Origin: GCA-2861595 sp035526335
Lineage (GTDB): Bacteria > Actinomycetota > Acidimicrobiia > Acidimicrobiales > GCA-2861595
Reading direction: 5' to 3'
Assembly: GCA_035526335.1 (NCBI GenBank)
Contig: DATLCN010000007.1
Coordinates: forward strand, 42,074-106,073
Length of the DNA: 64,000 bases
Each line of letters opens with the position of its first letter. The stretch's first letter is position 1. The notes under the pieces are model-generated. The model was not told where the DNA came from. It worked only from the letters and a program-made list of their open reading frames with translations, and made no database searches. This document shows positions 54,235-62,397 of this stretch, piece after piece. A program made the position numbers and the translations under genes.

Positions 54235-54861
54235 GTGAAGCGGGGCCGCCACGTGGGCGACGACGGTTCCTTCGGGAGGTCGAGCGGGATGGCAGCCGGC
54301 CGGGCCGCCGCACTGCTGGCGGCCGCGGTGGTGATCGGCATCGTCCTGCTCAACGCGGTTGACGACGAGCCTGCGGGGCGGGTTTCCGCCGGAGGCGACG
54401 CCTCCACCACCATCGCGCCCGAGTCCACCAGCACCATCCCCACCACGACCACCACCACCCTGCCGGCCCGGGCACCCAAGGACGTGAAGGTTCTCTCCGC
54501 CAACGGCACCGATGTCAAGGGGGCGGCGCGCAAGGTCACCGACGCCCTCCGCACGGCCGGCTACAACGTCCTTGCCCCCGTCGACGCCGGCAAGTCGTTC
54601 ACCGCCAGCACCGTCTACTTCGCCGCCGGCTTCGAACGCGAGGCGCAGGCCGTGGCCACCTCCCTGGGCCTCGGGGCGGCGACGCTGAAGGCGCTTCCCA
54701 CGCCTTCACCGGTGCCCGACGTGCGGGGCGCCAACGTCGTGGTCATCGTCGGGCCCGAGGTCGCCGCCCGGTTTGTGACCACAACGGCGAGCACGGCCAC
54801 GACGAAGGCCTCCTCCTCCTCCTCCTCCTCCTCCTCCAGCACGACCACCACCAGGGCCTGA
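54235..54861 (+). CDS. LytR C-terminal domain (LytR_C) membrane protein
   Basis: A 208-residue membrane-anchored protein. A basic N-terminus is followed by a helix near residues 22-42 (AALLAAAVVIGIVLLN), a Thr/Pro-rich extracytoplasmic linker (TTIAPESTSTIPTTTTTT), and the LytR_C domain from about residue 82 (DVKVLSANGTDVKGAARKVTDALRTAGYNVL, VYFAAGFEREAQAVATSLGLG, VVVIVGPEVA). The C-terminus is a Ser tract coded by nine TCC codons and one AGC, then Thr residues. Such domains are found in cell-wall-linked proteins. The start is GTG 54235 or the adjacent TTG 54232. Confidence 0.8.
   Translation: MKRGRHVGDDGSFGRSSGMAAGRAAALLAAAVVIGIVLLNAVDDEPAGRVSAGGDASTTIAPESTSTIPTTTTTTLPARAPKDVKVLSANGTDVKGAARKVTDALRTAGYNVLAPVDAGKSFTASTVYFAAGFEREAQAVATSLGLGAATLKALPTPSPVPDVRGANVVVIVGPEVAARFVTTTASTATTKASSSSSSSSSSTTTTRA
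54811..54837 (+). repeat. (TCC)9 microsatellite
   Basis: Nine TCC units encode a Ser run at the C-terminus of the LytR_C protein. Slippage could vary the tract length. Confidence 0.9.
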
Positions 54862-54869
54862 CGCTTCGG

Positions 54870-55706
54870 TCAGCGGTCCACACGCTCGGTGGTGGACGAC
54901 ACCGTCACTGACAGTGTCCCTGCCACCGGTGACCCAGGTGTACCCGCCGGTGGGAAGAAGGTGACCCCGAAGGATCCGGTGGTGCGGGCCTCGGCCGACA
55001 GCACGGCCCCGTCGTCGATCGAGTACGCCACATCGGTGGTGGTGCGCTGAGTGCCGTCGAGGATCAACCCGTTGTCGTTCGGCGTGGAGCTTCCTCTCAG
55101 CGGGAGGCGGTAGCTGCTCGTGACCCTGGCTGCATCGACGCCCCTGATCCGTCCCAGGGCGACCAGCCGGCCCTTGCCGCGGAGCCTGGCCGTCGGCGCC
55201 TGGGCCAGACGGACCGTCGTGTCGATGTCCCAGCGTTCCCCCGGCGCGAGGGACCGGTCGGGAGGAGCGGCGGCCGCCGCCGGGAAGATCTCCGACAGAC
55301 CGAGGTTCCCCAGCGTCCGCGCCGGCAGGCCTTCGATGGTCTGAACCTCCGCCAGTTCGGCCGAGCGGTCGAGCCGGACGATGAAGGTCTGCGTCGGTCC
55401 CCGCTCCTGGTGGGCGCGGACCTCGATCCGGCCCCCGTCGCGGCTCCGCGACAGGACCGTCTGTGTGGCGAAGAAGACCGTGTCGATGCTGGTACGCCGG
55501 GGTTCCTCGTCGGCGACGGTCGTCACCGTGGTGGCCCGAACCGCGATGCGGTAGGTGTAGCGGCGGCCGGCCTGCGGACGGAACGAAAGGCGCACGGTGC
55601 CATCGCGACACCCGCCCAACAGGGCCAGGGCCGCCATGCCGAGCAGCAGCGCCCAGCCCGATGTTCTGCGCCGGCAGGACGCCGGAGTGCCAACGCCCGA
55701 TGCCAC
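54870..55706 (-). CDS. Secreted lipoprotein of unknown function
   Basis: A 278-residue putative lipoprotein. The signal peptide ends in LLGGC (Cys33), the lipobox. The mature part is beta-rich with RPQAGRRYTYRIAVRATTVT and later RWDIDTTVRLAQAPTARLRGKGRLVALGRI, resembling DUF6263-like lipoproteins, but the family is not certain. GTG 55706 is chosen for the TAGCCT box 7 bases upstream on the same strand. It is divergent from otsB, with only 51 bases between the starts. Confidence 0.75.
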   Translation of the reverse strand: MASGVGTPASCRRRTSGWALLLGMAALALLGGCRDGTVRLSFRPQAGRRYTYRIAVRATTVTTVADEEPRRTSIDTVFFATQTVLSRSRDGGRIEVRAHQERGPTQTFIVRLDRSAELAEVQTIEGLPARTLGNLGLSEIFPAAAAAPPDRSLAPGERWDIDTTVRLAQAPTARLRGKGRLVALGRIRGVDAARVTSSYRLPLRGSSTPNDNGLILDGTQRTTTDVAYSIDDGAVLSAEARTTGSFGVTFFPPAGTPGSPVAGTLSVTVSSTTERVDR

Positions 55707-55713
55707 GGAACGG

Positions 55714-55719
55714 AGGCTA
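55714..55719 (-). promoter_or_regulatory. -10 element, leaderless promoter of the lipoprotein gene
   Basis: TAGCCT on the minus strand, 7 bases before GTG 55706. Confidence 0.55.
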
Positions 55720-55745
55720 CGGGCGCGAAGGTGCAGGGGGACCGG

Positions 55746-55751
55746 TACGGT
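55746..55751 (+). promoter_or_regulatory. -10 element, leaderless promoter of otsB
   Basis: TACGGT, 6 bases before ATG 55758. Confidence 0.5.
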
Positions 55752-55757
55752 CGGGGG

Positions 55758-56552
55758 ATGGTCGCACCGGAGGCGTCGCCGGCCACGCTCGCCGCTCTCG
55801 TTGCCAGCCCCCGCTCGTCGGGGATCCTGACCGACTTCGACGGGACGCTCGCTCCCATCGTGGCCAACCCCGCGGCCGCCGAACCCCTGGCAGATGCCGT
55901 CGAGGTCCTCCACAGGCTGGCCCGTCGTTACGCCCGGGTGGCGGTGGTCTCGGGTCGGCCCGCGAGGTTTTTGGCCGAACATCTCCGGCTGGCCGACGGG
56001 AACCGGGCGAGCGGACTTCTCGCCACCGGTCTCTACGGACTGGAGACGGCGGTGGGCGACGAGGTGACCTCGCACCCGGAGTCCGATCAATGGCGTCCCG
56101 TCGTCTCCGCCGTTGCCGATCTCGCCGAGGAGCAGGCGCCTCCGGGCGTGTTCGTCGAGCGCAAGGGCCTTTCTGTCACGTTGCACTACCGGAACAACCC
56201 GGTGGCGGAGTCGTGGTGCCGGCGCTGGGCGGTGGAGCAGGCGGAGGGCACCGGGCTGAGGCTGCATCCGGCGCGGATGTCCGAGGAACTGCGTCCCCCG
56301 ATCCCGGTCGACAAGGGGACGGTCGTCGCAACACTGGCGAGCGGGTTGCAGGCGGCGTGCTTCCTCGGTGACGATCGCGGCGACCTCCCGGCCTTCGCGG
56401 CGCTGAAGGAAATCGAGGCGGCTCAGCCCGGTTTCGTCGCCGTGACGGTTGCCGTCCGGAGTGCCGAGGCTCCGGTCGAGCTGTTGGAGGCGGCCGACCT
56501 CGTCGTGGACGGACCTCCGGGCGCCTTGTCCCTGCTGCGGACCCTCCTGTAG
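55758..56552 (+). CDS. otsB: Trehalose-6-phosphate phosphatase
   Basis: A 264-residue HAD-family enzyme removing phosphate from trehalose 6-phosphate. Motif I is DFDGTLAP (catalytic Asp26 and Asp28), motif II has VVSGRP, motif III contains the Lys of PPIPVDKGTVVATL, and motif IV is FLGDDRGDLPAF. It is convergent with otsA, and the two stop codons abut (56552/56553). The promoter box for this gene faces that of the lipoprotein gene across a 51-base gap. Confidence 0.93.
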   Translation: MVAPEASPATLAALVASPRSSGILTDFDGTLAPIVANPAAAEPLADAVEVLHRLARRYARVAVVSGRPARFLAEHLRLADGNRASGLLATGLYGLETAVGDEVTSHPESDQWRPVVSAVADLAEEQAPPGVFVERKGLSVTLHYRNNPVAESWCRRWAVEQAEGTGLRLHPARMSEELRPPIPVDKGTVVATLASGLQAACFLGDDRGDLPAFAALKEIEAAQPGFVAVTVAVRSAEAPVELLEAADLVVDGPPGALSLLRTLL

Positions 56553-57935
56553 TCAGCGCGCCGGGCCGGCGGCAGCCAGCTGGCGCTGGAGCCAGTCGGA
56601 GGGTGAACCCTCGATCGCCAGAGCCCGCAGTCGCCCGGCCCGCTCAGCCCGCTCGTCGCCGGCCATGGTGAGGCCGCTGGCCAGCGCGTCGGCGGTGGCC
56701 ACGAGGTCGAACGGGTTGACCCCGAGGCATGCCTCGCCCACCTCGTCCCAGACTCCCGCCTCGCGGCTGAGGGCAACCACACCGTTGCGGTCGTTGACGA
56801 TCGGGCCCTCCTTGGCCACCAGGTTCAGCCCGTCCCGTACAGGGTTGACGAGCAGGACGTCGTAGCGCCGCAGCGCCGCCACCGATCGTACGAACGAGTC
56901 GGAGGTGTCCAGCAGTATCGGTGTCCACGAAGAGGTGGCCCAGGTGTTGTTGATCCGCTCCACGAGCCCCTCGACCTCACTGCGGTAGGCGAGGTAGTCG
57001 GCCAGCTCGATACGCGACGGATAGACGAAGGCGGCGAAAACGACGCGCCCCCGCCACGCCGGCTGGGCCCGCAACAGCTCCTCGAAGGCGAGGAACCCAC
57101 GCAGGATGTTCTTGGACAGCTCGATCCGGTCGACCCGCACGATGAGCGACCGCTCACCTACCTGCTCGTCCAGCCGGGACAGCTCCTCGGCGCACGCCGG
57201 CGACGTCGCCACCGACCTGAGGTCGTCGGCGCTCGTGGCGGCGGGAGCCACGAAGGTGGGTGGGACGGCAACCCCGCGGGCGTGGCAGCAGGCCTCGAAG
57301 GAAGCCGCCCAGCGGCGGCTCTGGAAGCCGCAGGCCACGTGGCGACCCAGGCCCCCGAGCAGGTCGACAGCCACGTCGTCGGGTATCGAGCCGAGAGCGG
57401 TGGGGTCGCAGAACGGGATGTGGTTGAAGTGCACGCAACGCAGGTCGGGACGGAGGGAGGACACGAAGCCGCCCACCAGCGGGAGATGGTAATCGTGCAC
57501 CAGCACCACCGCCCCCTCGACCGCCTCGTCGGCAACCACCTCGGCGAAGGACCGGTTGACCTGGCAGAAACCGTGCCACGCGTCCCGCCAGCGCCGGTCG
57601 ATCCAAGGCCGGCGGGGAAGATCGAACAGGTTGTGGTGCATGAACCAGAGCGTGGCGTTGGCCACCACGTCGTAGTACTGCTTGTACAGATCGCGCTCGA
57701 CGGCCACGGGCCGGAGGCGGAAACCCTCAGCTTCCACCGTGCCCTGTGCCGTCGCCTCACGATCGGCGTCGGAGACCGCGGTGGAGATCCAGGTCGCGTC
57801 CGAGCCGGCGACCGCAGGTCCGAGGCTCGACACGAGGCCGCCGGCACCCCTTGTGACGACGAGCGAGCCGTCGCCGTCCCTCTTGAAGGACAGCGGCCCG
57901 CGATTGGACACGATCACCACGTCGGGGCGGGCCAT
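56553..57935 (-). CDS. otsA: Trehalose-6-phosphate synthase (GT20)
   Basis: A 460-residue glycosyltransferase making trehalose 6-phosphate from a nucleoside diphosphate glucose and glucose 6-phosphate. Core motifs are VVIVSNRGPLSF and TRGAGGLVSSLGP at the N-terminus, WFMHHNLFDLP, VLVHDYHLPLVGGFV, FNHIPFCDP, and NPVRDGLNLVAKEG near the C-terminus. A TATCGT box 9 bases before the ATG supports a leaderless transcript. It is divergent from the glycerate kinase gene with only 20 bases between starts. It pairs with otsB for trehalose synthesis. Confidence 0.95.
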   Translation of the reverse strand: MARPDVVIVSNRGPLSFKRDGDGSLVVTRGAGGLVSSLGPAVAGSDATWISTAVSDADREATAQGTVEAEGFRLRPVAVERDLYKQYYDVVANATLWFMHHNLFDLPRRPWIDRRWRDAWHGFCQVNRSFAEVVADEAVEGAVVLVHDYHLPLVGGFVSSLRPDLRCVHFNHIPFCDPTALGSIPDDVAVDLLGGLGRHVACGFQSRRWAASFEACCHARGVAVPPTFVAPAATSADDLRSVATSPACAEELSRLDEQVGERSLIVRVDRIELSKNILRGFLAFEELLRAQPAWRGRVVFAAFVYPSRIELADYLAYRSEVEGLVERINNTWATSSWTPILLDTSDSFVRSVAALRRYDVLLVNPVRDGLNLVAKEGPIVNDRNGVVALSREAGVWDEVGEACLGVNPFDLVATADALASGLTMAGDERAERAGRLRALAIEGSPSDWLQRQLAAAGPAR

Positions 57936-57944
57936 GCCGGTGGC

Positions 57945-57950
57945 ACGATA
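57945..57950 (-). promoter_or_regulatory. -10 element, leaderless promoter of otsA
   Basis: TATCGT on the minus strand, 9 bases before ATG 57935. It lies inside the 20-base gap to the divergent glycerate kinase gene. Confidence 0.5.
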
Positions 57951-57955
57951 CCCGG

Positions 57956-58975
57956 GTGCCGACCGCGTCCTTCCCGAGCCGCCACCTCGTCGCCTCCCCT
58001 GACAAGTTCAGGGGTTCGGCGTCCGCCGCCGAGGTGGCAGGAGCGGTGGCCAGGGCGGCCGGCGCCGCCGGGTGGACGTGCGACGAGGCTCCGGTGGCCG
58101 ACGGAGGGGAGGGCATCCTCGAGGCGCTCGGCGGCAGCGTCCGCCGCGCGAGGGTCCGGGGACCGCTGGGTGAGGCGGTCGAAGCCGAGTGGCGGATGCT
58201 GCCTGGTTCGACCGCGGTGATCGAGATGGCCCAGGCCGCCGGCCTCGAACGGGCCGGCGGCGCCGAGTGGAACGACCCCATGCGGGCTTCGACGGCAGGT
58301 GTCGGAGATCTGATCTCGGCCGCTCTGTCGGCACGGGCGGAGCACATCATCGTCGGCATGGGCGGCTCGGCCACCACCGACGGAGGACTCGACTGTCTCA
58401 ACGCCTTGCGCCCGCACGTTCGCCTGCGCGGCATCGACCTCGTGGTCGCCTACGACGTCTCCACCACCTTCGTCGATGCGGCCACCGAGTTCGCACCCCA
58501 GAAGGGCGCCTCGCCCGCCCAGGTCGAGCTGCTCCGCAGGCGCCTCGAGCGTCTGGCGCAGATCTATTCCGAGGAGTTCGGAATCGACGTCTCCCGCATA
58601 TCCGGCAGCGGCGCCGCCGGCGGGCTGGCCGGCGGACTGGCCGCGCTGGGCGCCAAACTGGTACCGGGATTCGAGCTCGTGGCCGATGCCATCAACCTGG
58701 CCGAGCGCATCGAAGGCGCCGACCTGGTGATCACCGGGGAAGGCTTCCTCGACGAGCACTCGTTCCAGGGCAAGGCCGTGGGTGGCGTGGTCGATCTGGC
58801 CCGCGCGGCCGGCGTGCCGGTGCTCGTTGTCGTCGGCCGGGTGTTCGGCGCACATGGGGTGGAGGCCGTTTCCCTCGCTGACCGTTTCGGCTTGGAGCGG
58901 GCGATGGACCAGCCGCTCGAGTGTGTCACCGAGGCCGTGGCCGGCCACCTGGCAGCATTACCCTTCGCTCCGTGA
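57956..58975 (+). CDS. Glycerate kinase
   Basis: A 339-residue kinase of the GarK/GlxK type phosphorylating glycerate. Signatures are ASPDKFRGSASAAEVAGAVARA, VADGGEGILEAL, HIIVGMGGSATTDGGLDCL, SGSGAAGGLAGGL and VITGEGFLDEHSFQGK. The product (2- or 3-phosphoglycerate) cannot be told from sequence; the usual one for this type is 2-phosphoglycerate. Its setting near otsBA and a glucosyl-3-phosphoglycerate synthase suggests a link to compatible-solute or methylglucose metabolism. It overlaps the AI-2E gene by four bases. Confidence 0.9.
   Translation: MPTASFPSRHLVASPDKFRGSASAAEVAGAVARAAGAAGWTCDEAPVADGGEGILEALGGSVRRARVRGPLGEAVEAEWRMLPGSTAVIEMAQAAGLERAGGAEWNDPMRASTAGVGDLISAALSARAEHIIVGMGGSATTDGGLDCLNALRPHVRLRGIDLVVAYDVSTTFVDAATEFAPQKGASPAQVELLRRRLERLAQIYSEEFGIDVSRISGSGAAGGLAGGLAALGAKLVPGFELVADAINLAERIEGADLVITGEGFLDEHSFQGKAVGGVVDLARAAGVPVLVVVGRVFGAHGVEAVSLADRFGLERAMDQPLECVTEAVAGHLAALPFAP
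58959..58964 (+). promoter_or_regulatory. -10 element, leaderless promoter of the AI-2E family gene
   Basis: TACCCT, 7 bases before GTG 58972, inside the 3' end of the glycerate kinase gene. Confidence 0.4.
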
Positions 58976-60138
58976 CGGAACGGCTTCGCCGGGCGGGCCA
59001 GCTGTCGTGGGCGCTCGTGGGCGTCGCCGTGCTCCTGGCCGTGATCGGCATGGTGTTCTGGACCGTGCGGGTCATCTTCCCCCCACTGCTCCTGGCCGGC
59101 GCCATCGTCTTCCTCATCAACCCGGTGGTCACCCGCCTGCAGCGCCACCACGTTCCCAGAGCCCTCGGGGCCGCGCTGGCCTATCTCAGCGTGCTGGCCG
59201 CGGTGGTGCTGGGGGGGCTCCTCGTCTACCCGGTGGCCGCCGACCAGGCCGGCGAGCTGCGGGACGACTGGCCCGAGATCCAGGCCAAGGCCGAACGCTG
59301 GATAGATGCCCGGGCCGAGGAGTCGCAAGGGACCTTCTACGAGTTCACCCGAGAGGATCTCGCCGACGCGTTCTCGGCCGACAATCTCACGTTCCGTCAG
59401 CAGCTCGACCGGGCCCGGGACGTCGGCCTCCAGGTCTTCCACGTCCTGCTCATCCTGGTACTGGCCCCGATCATCGCCTTCTACCTCCTCGTGGATCTTC
59501 CCCACATCCGCACGGTGATGGTCTCGCTCGTTCCGCTCGGAGCACGGGAGGAGGTGCTGCACGTGAGCCGGCGCCTCAACCGTGCCATCGGCGGCTTCTT
59601 CCGCGGCCAGCTGCTGGTCGCCACCATCGTGGGCGTGATGTGCTCCGCCGGCCTCTTCGCCATCGGGCTCCAGTTCTGGTTCCTGGTCGGCATGATCGCC
59701 GGAATGTTCAACATCATTCCCCTCATCGGACCGTGGGTGGGCGGGATTCCCGGGCTGATCATCGCCCTCACCACCGGCAGCATGCTCCAGGCGGTCGGTG
59801 TCATAGCGGTGATGGCGACCGCGCAACAGATCGACAACCACTTCATCACCCCCCAGGTGATGCAACGGGTGGTGCAGCTTCACCCCGCGGCGGTGATCCT
59901 GGCTCTCCTCGCCGGCGGCAGCCTGGGTGGGGTCTTCGGCCTGCTCATGGCCGTGCCCGCCGCCGCCGTGCTCAAGATCGTCGGGGGCCATCTCTGGAGG
60001 GTGCACGTGCTCGGCGAGCCCTTCGCCGCCGCCGTTGCCGAGGAGGCCTCAGGCGAAGGCGACGGCCCGGTCGAGGACGTGACCGACCACTCCGAGGACC
60101 CTCAGGCGGTGTTGCCGAGGGCGGTGTTGCCGAGGTAG
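58972..60138 (+). CDS. AI-2E family (TerC-independent, PerM-like) membrane protein
   Basis: A 388-residue polytopic membrane protein of the AI-2E transporter/PerM family. Hydrophobic segments lie at residues about 15-45, 60-85, 155-175 and 220-320. IIAFYLLVDLPHIR and the repeated GPWVGGIPGLIIALTTGS and QQIDNHFITPQVMQRVV motifs are typical. Members include sodium/proton antiporters and putative exporters; the substrate is unknown. The C-terminal AVLPRAVLPR arises from a 15-bp tandem duplication that also forms the end of the convergent gpgS, which it overlaps by 37 bases. Confidence 0.88.
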   Translation: MTERLRRAGQLSWALVGVAVLLAVIGMVFWTVRVIFPPLLLAGAIVFLINPVVTRLQRHHVPRALGAALAYLSVLAAVVLGGLLVYPVAADQAGELRDDWPEIQAKAERWIDARAEESQGTFYEFTREDLADAFSADNLTFRQQLDRARDVGLQVFHVLLILVLAPIIAFYLLVDLPHIRTVMVSLVPLGAREEVLHVSRRLNRAIGGFFRGQLLVATIVGVMCSAGLFAIGLQFWFLVGMIAGMFNIIPLIGPWVGGIPGLIIALTTGSMLQAVGVIAVMATAQQIDNHFITPQVMQRVVQLHPAAVILALLAGGSLGGVFGLLMAVPAAAVLKIVGGHLWRVHVLGEPFAAAVAEEASGEGDGPVEDVTDHSEDPQAVLPRAVLPR

Positions 60139-60944
60139 GAGGCCACCTCCACCAGCGGGGGATGCTCGCCGACCTCATCAGCAAGTCGGGCCCGGGCCAG
60201 CGCTGTGGCAAGCACCGCCTCGGCCTGGGGGGAGAGCTCCCCGAGGGATCGGTTCCTGTGCTCTCGGTGACCCAGGTCCACCTGGGCCAGCGCGCCGGCG
60301 CCGAACCGCTCCACCACGTCGATCACCAGCCCAAGGTCCACTCCGTAGCCCGCCACGAAAGGCAGGCGTTCGAGCACGTGCCGCCGGCTGGCGCATTCAC
60401 CCGCCAGCGGCTGGAGAATCGATTCCAGGTGCGGGAAGAGCCGGCGCAGCAACGGCTTGGCCACCAACTCGGTCACCCGCCCACCCTGGCCCGGGATGTC
60501 CTCATACGGTCGGTCGTAGAAGGCCTTCACGAAGGCGATCTCGTCGTCGGCGAGCAGGGGGCCGAGCATCCCCACCACGAACGAAGCCGAGAAGTTCCGA
60601 ACGTCGGCGTCGCAGAAGGCGATGAGGTCGCCTTCAGCTTCAAGCACAGCGGTCCACATCGCGCCGCCCTTGCCGAGCCCGGGAGCGTGCACCACCCGGG
60701 CGCCGGCTCGACGAGCCACCACGGCAGTGGAGTCGCTCGACCCGTCGTCCACCACGAGCACCTCGTCGACCAGCCCGTGCTCGTCGACCAGTTCGCGGAT
60801 GAGAGTGGCCACGATGGCTCCCACCGTCGCCTCCTCGTCCCGGGCCGGGAGACAAACACTGACTCTGTGCGCTCTCTTCGTCGCGGCGAGAACGCCGGCG
60901 GAGAAATCACTGTGATGGAACGAAGGAAGCGGCGGGCGGAGCAT
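60102..60944 (-). CDS. gpgS: Glucosyl-3-phosphoglycerate synthase
   Basis: A 280-residue GT81-type glycosyltransferase forming glucosyl-3-phosphoglycerate, the first step to glucosylglycerate or methylglucose lipopolysaccharide in actinobacteria. The nucleotide-sugar motif is VSVCLPARDEEATVGAIV, the metal site LIAFCDADVRNF, and the acceptor region QPLAGECASRRHVLERLPFVAGYGVDLGLVIDV, with a conserved QVDLGHREHRNRSLGELS. The start is ATG 60944 (MLRPPLPSF) or 60956. The C-terminal LGNTALGNTA is a 15-bp duplication product. The matching phosphatase gpgP is not visible. Confidence 0.92.
   Translation of the reverse strand: MLRPPLPSFHHSDFSAGVLAATKRAHRVSVCLPARDEEATVGAIVATLIRELVDEHGLVDEVLVVDDGSSDSTAVVARRAGARVVHAPGLGKGGAMWTAVLEAEGDLIAFCDADVRNFSASFVVGMLGPLLADDEIAFVKAFYDRPYEDIPGQGGRVTELVAKPLLRRLFPHLESILQPLAGECASRRHVLERLPFVAGYGVDLGLVIDVVERFGAGALAQVDLGHREHRNRSLGELSPQAEAVLATALARARLADEVGEHPPLVEVASYLGNTALGNTA
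60106..60135. repeat. Perfect 15-bp tandem duplication in overlapping gene ends
   Basis: GCGGTGTTGCCGAGG occurs twice (60106-60120 and 60121-60135). It lies within the 37-base overlap of the AI-2E and gpgS genes and adds five residues to the C-terminus of each. Confidence 0.95.
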
Positions 60945-61108
60945 GGCGGCACACATCTTCGCCGCGATTGGAGGCAAGGCTGCGTGGGGCGTATCATTCC
61001 CGACATCATCCAGAGCGGTCGAGGGGCCGGGCCCGTCGACACCGCGACAACCAGCGTTCCCCGAAGGGGTCCGCCAGGTGCCAATGCCCGGAGCGATGAG
61101 GAGGAGCC

Positions 61109-62365
61109 GTGACATCCACCGCCCCCGGGGCCAGCGTCGTGACAGGGCTCTGCTGTCGCGAGTGCGGCCGGCCCTACCCGCCCGAGGCGTTGCACGTGTG
61201 CGAGTACTGCTTCGGACCGTTGGAGGTGGCCTACGACTACGAGGCCATCGCCGCCCGGATCAGCCGCGGGAAGATCGCGGCGGGGCCGACCACCATCTGG
61301 CGCTACGCCGACCTGCTGCCTGCCGACGCATCGGACCCGGTCAACCTCGGCGCCGGGTTCACCCCGCTGGTGCGGGCGCACCGCCTCGCCGCCGAGCTGG
61401 GCCTGGGTGAGCTGTGGGTCAAGAACGACACCCTCAATCCCACCGGATCGTTCAAGGACCGTGTGGTGTCCGTCGCTCTCACCAAGGCCAGGGAGCTGGG
61501 TTTCAAGGTGGCGGCCTGCGCGTCGACGGGGAACCTGGCCAATTCGGTGGCTGCCCACGCCGCCCACGCCGGCATGGACTCCATCGTGTTCATCCCGCAC
61601 GACCTGGAGGAGGCGAAGGTCGTCACGACGGCCGTGTACGGCGGCAAGCTCGTAGCCGTCGAAGGCAACTACGACGACGTCAACCGGCTGTGCGCAGAGC
61701 TGGCCAGCGAGCACCCGACATGGGCCTTCGTGAACGTCAACGTGCGCCCCTACTACTCCGAGGGGTCCAAGACCCTCGCCTTCGAGGTGGCGGAGCAGCT
61801 GGGATGGACCGTGCCCGACCACGTCGTGGTCCCCATCGCGTCGGGCAGCCAGCTCACCAAGGTGCACAAGGGCTTCGACGAGCTCCACAAGGTGGGTCTG
61901 CTCGACGAGGAGCCGCACGTGAGGGTGTCCGGTGCCCAGGCCGCCGGGTGTTCGCCGGTGGCGACGGCCTTCGCCGAGAAGAGCGACCACGTGCGGCCCC
62001 AGAAGCCCCACACCATCGCCAAGTCCCTGGCCATCGGCAACCCGGCCGACGGCTGGTACGCGCTCGACTCGGTGCGTTCCACCGGTGGCGCGGTGGGATC
62101 GGTCACCGACGACGAGATCGTCGAAGGCATCCGCCTGCTGGCCCGGACCGAAGGGATCTTTGCCGAGACGGCCGGCGGGGTCACGGTCGCGACGCTCGCC
62201 AAGCTGGCCGCGGCTGGTGTCGTGCGTCCGGACGAGCGGGTCGTGGCCTACGTCACCGGGCACGGCCTCAAGACCATCGACGCGGTCAGCTCGCACTGCG
62301 GGCCCACGACGACGATCGCTCCTACCATGGAGGCGTTCAACAAGGCCATCGAGGTACAGCCGTGA
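61109..62365 (+). CDS. thrC: Threonine synthase
   Basis: A 418-residue PLP enzyme converting O-phosphohomoserine to threonine. A small N-terminal zinc ribbon (Cys16, Cys19, Cys31, Cys34) precedes the fold-type II core. PLP is bound by Lys116 in NPTGSFKDRVV. The Asn-containing STGNLANSVAAHAA region (substrate phosphate) and PIASGSQLTKVHKGF match family members. The GTG start follows GAGGAG. The stop overlaps the MoaD-like gene in a GTGA junction. The thrC-MoaD-groEL order resembles that of streptomycetes. Confidence 0.94.
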   Translation: MTSTAPGASVVTGLCCRECGRPYPPEALHVCEYCFGPLEVAYDYEAIAARISRGKIAAGPTTIWRYADLLPADASDPVNLGAGFTPLVRAHRLAAELGLGELWVKNDTLNPTGSFKDRVVSVALTKARELGFKVAACASTGNLANSVAAHAAHAGMDSIVFIPHDLEEAKVVTTAVYGGKLVAVEGNYDDVNRLCAELASEHPTWAFVNVNVRPYYSEGSKTLAFEVAEQLGWTVPDHVVVPIASGSQLTKVHKGFDELHKVGLLDEEPHVRVSGAQAAGCSPVATAFAEKSDHVRPQKPHTIAKSLAIGNPADGWYALDSVRSTGGAVGSVTDDEIVEGIRLLARTEGIFAETAGGVTVATLAKLAAAGVVRPDERVVAYVTGHGLKTIDAVSSHCGPTTTIAPTMEAFNKAIEVQP

Positions 62366-62397
62366 GCAACGTGAGCAACGTGAGCAACGTGAGCACC
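62362..62397 (+). repeat. Four tandem 9-bp GTGAGCAAC-type units, each with a GTG start
   Basis: Three exact GTGAGCAAC copies and a fourth, GTGAGCACC, form the 5' end of the MoaD-like gene, each an in-frame GTG. The first overlaps the thrC stop codon. Confidence 0.95.

Noticed and set aside
54811..54837. TCC repeats as part of a CRISPR-like array
   Set aside because: It is a simple trinucleotide tract inside a coding region with no spacers. No CRISPR array or cas gene is in the window.
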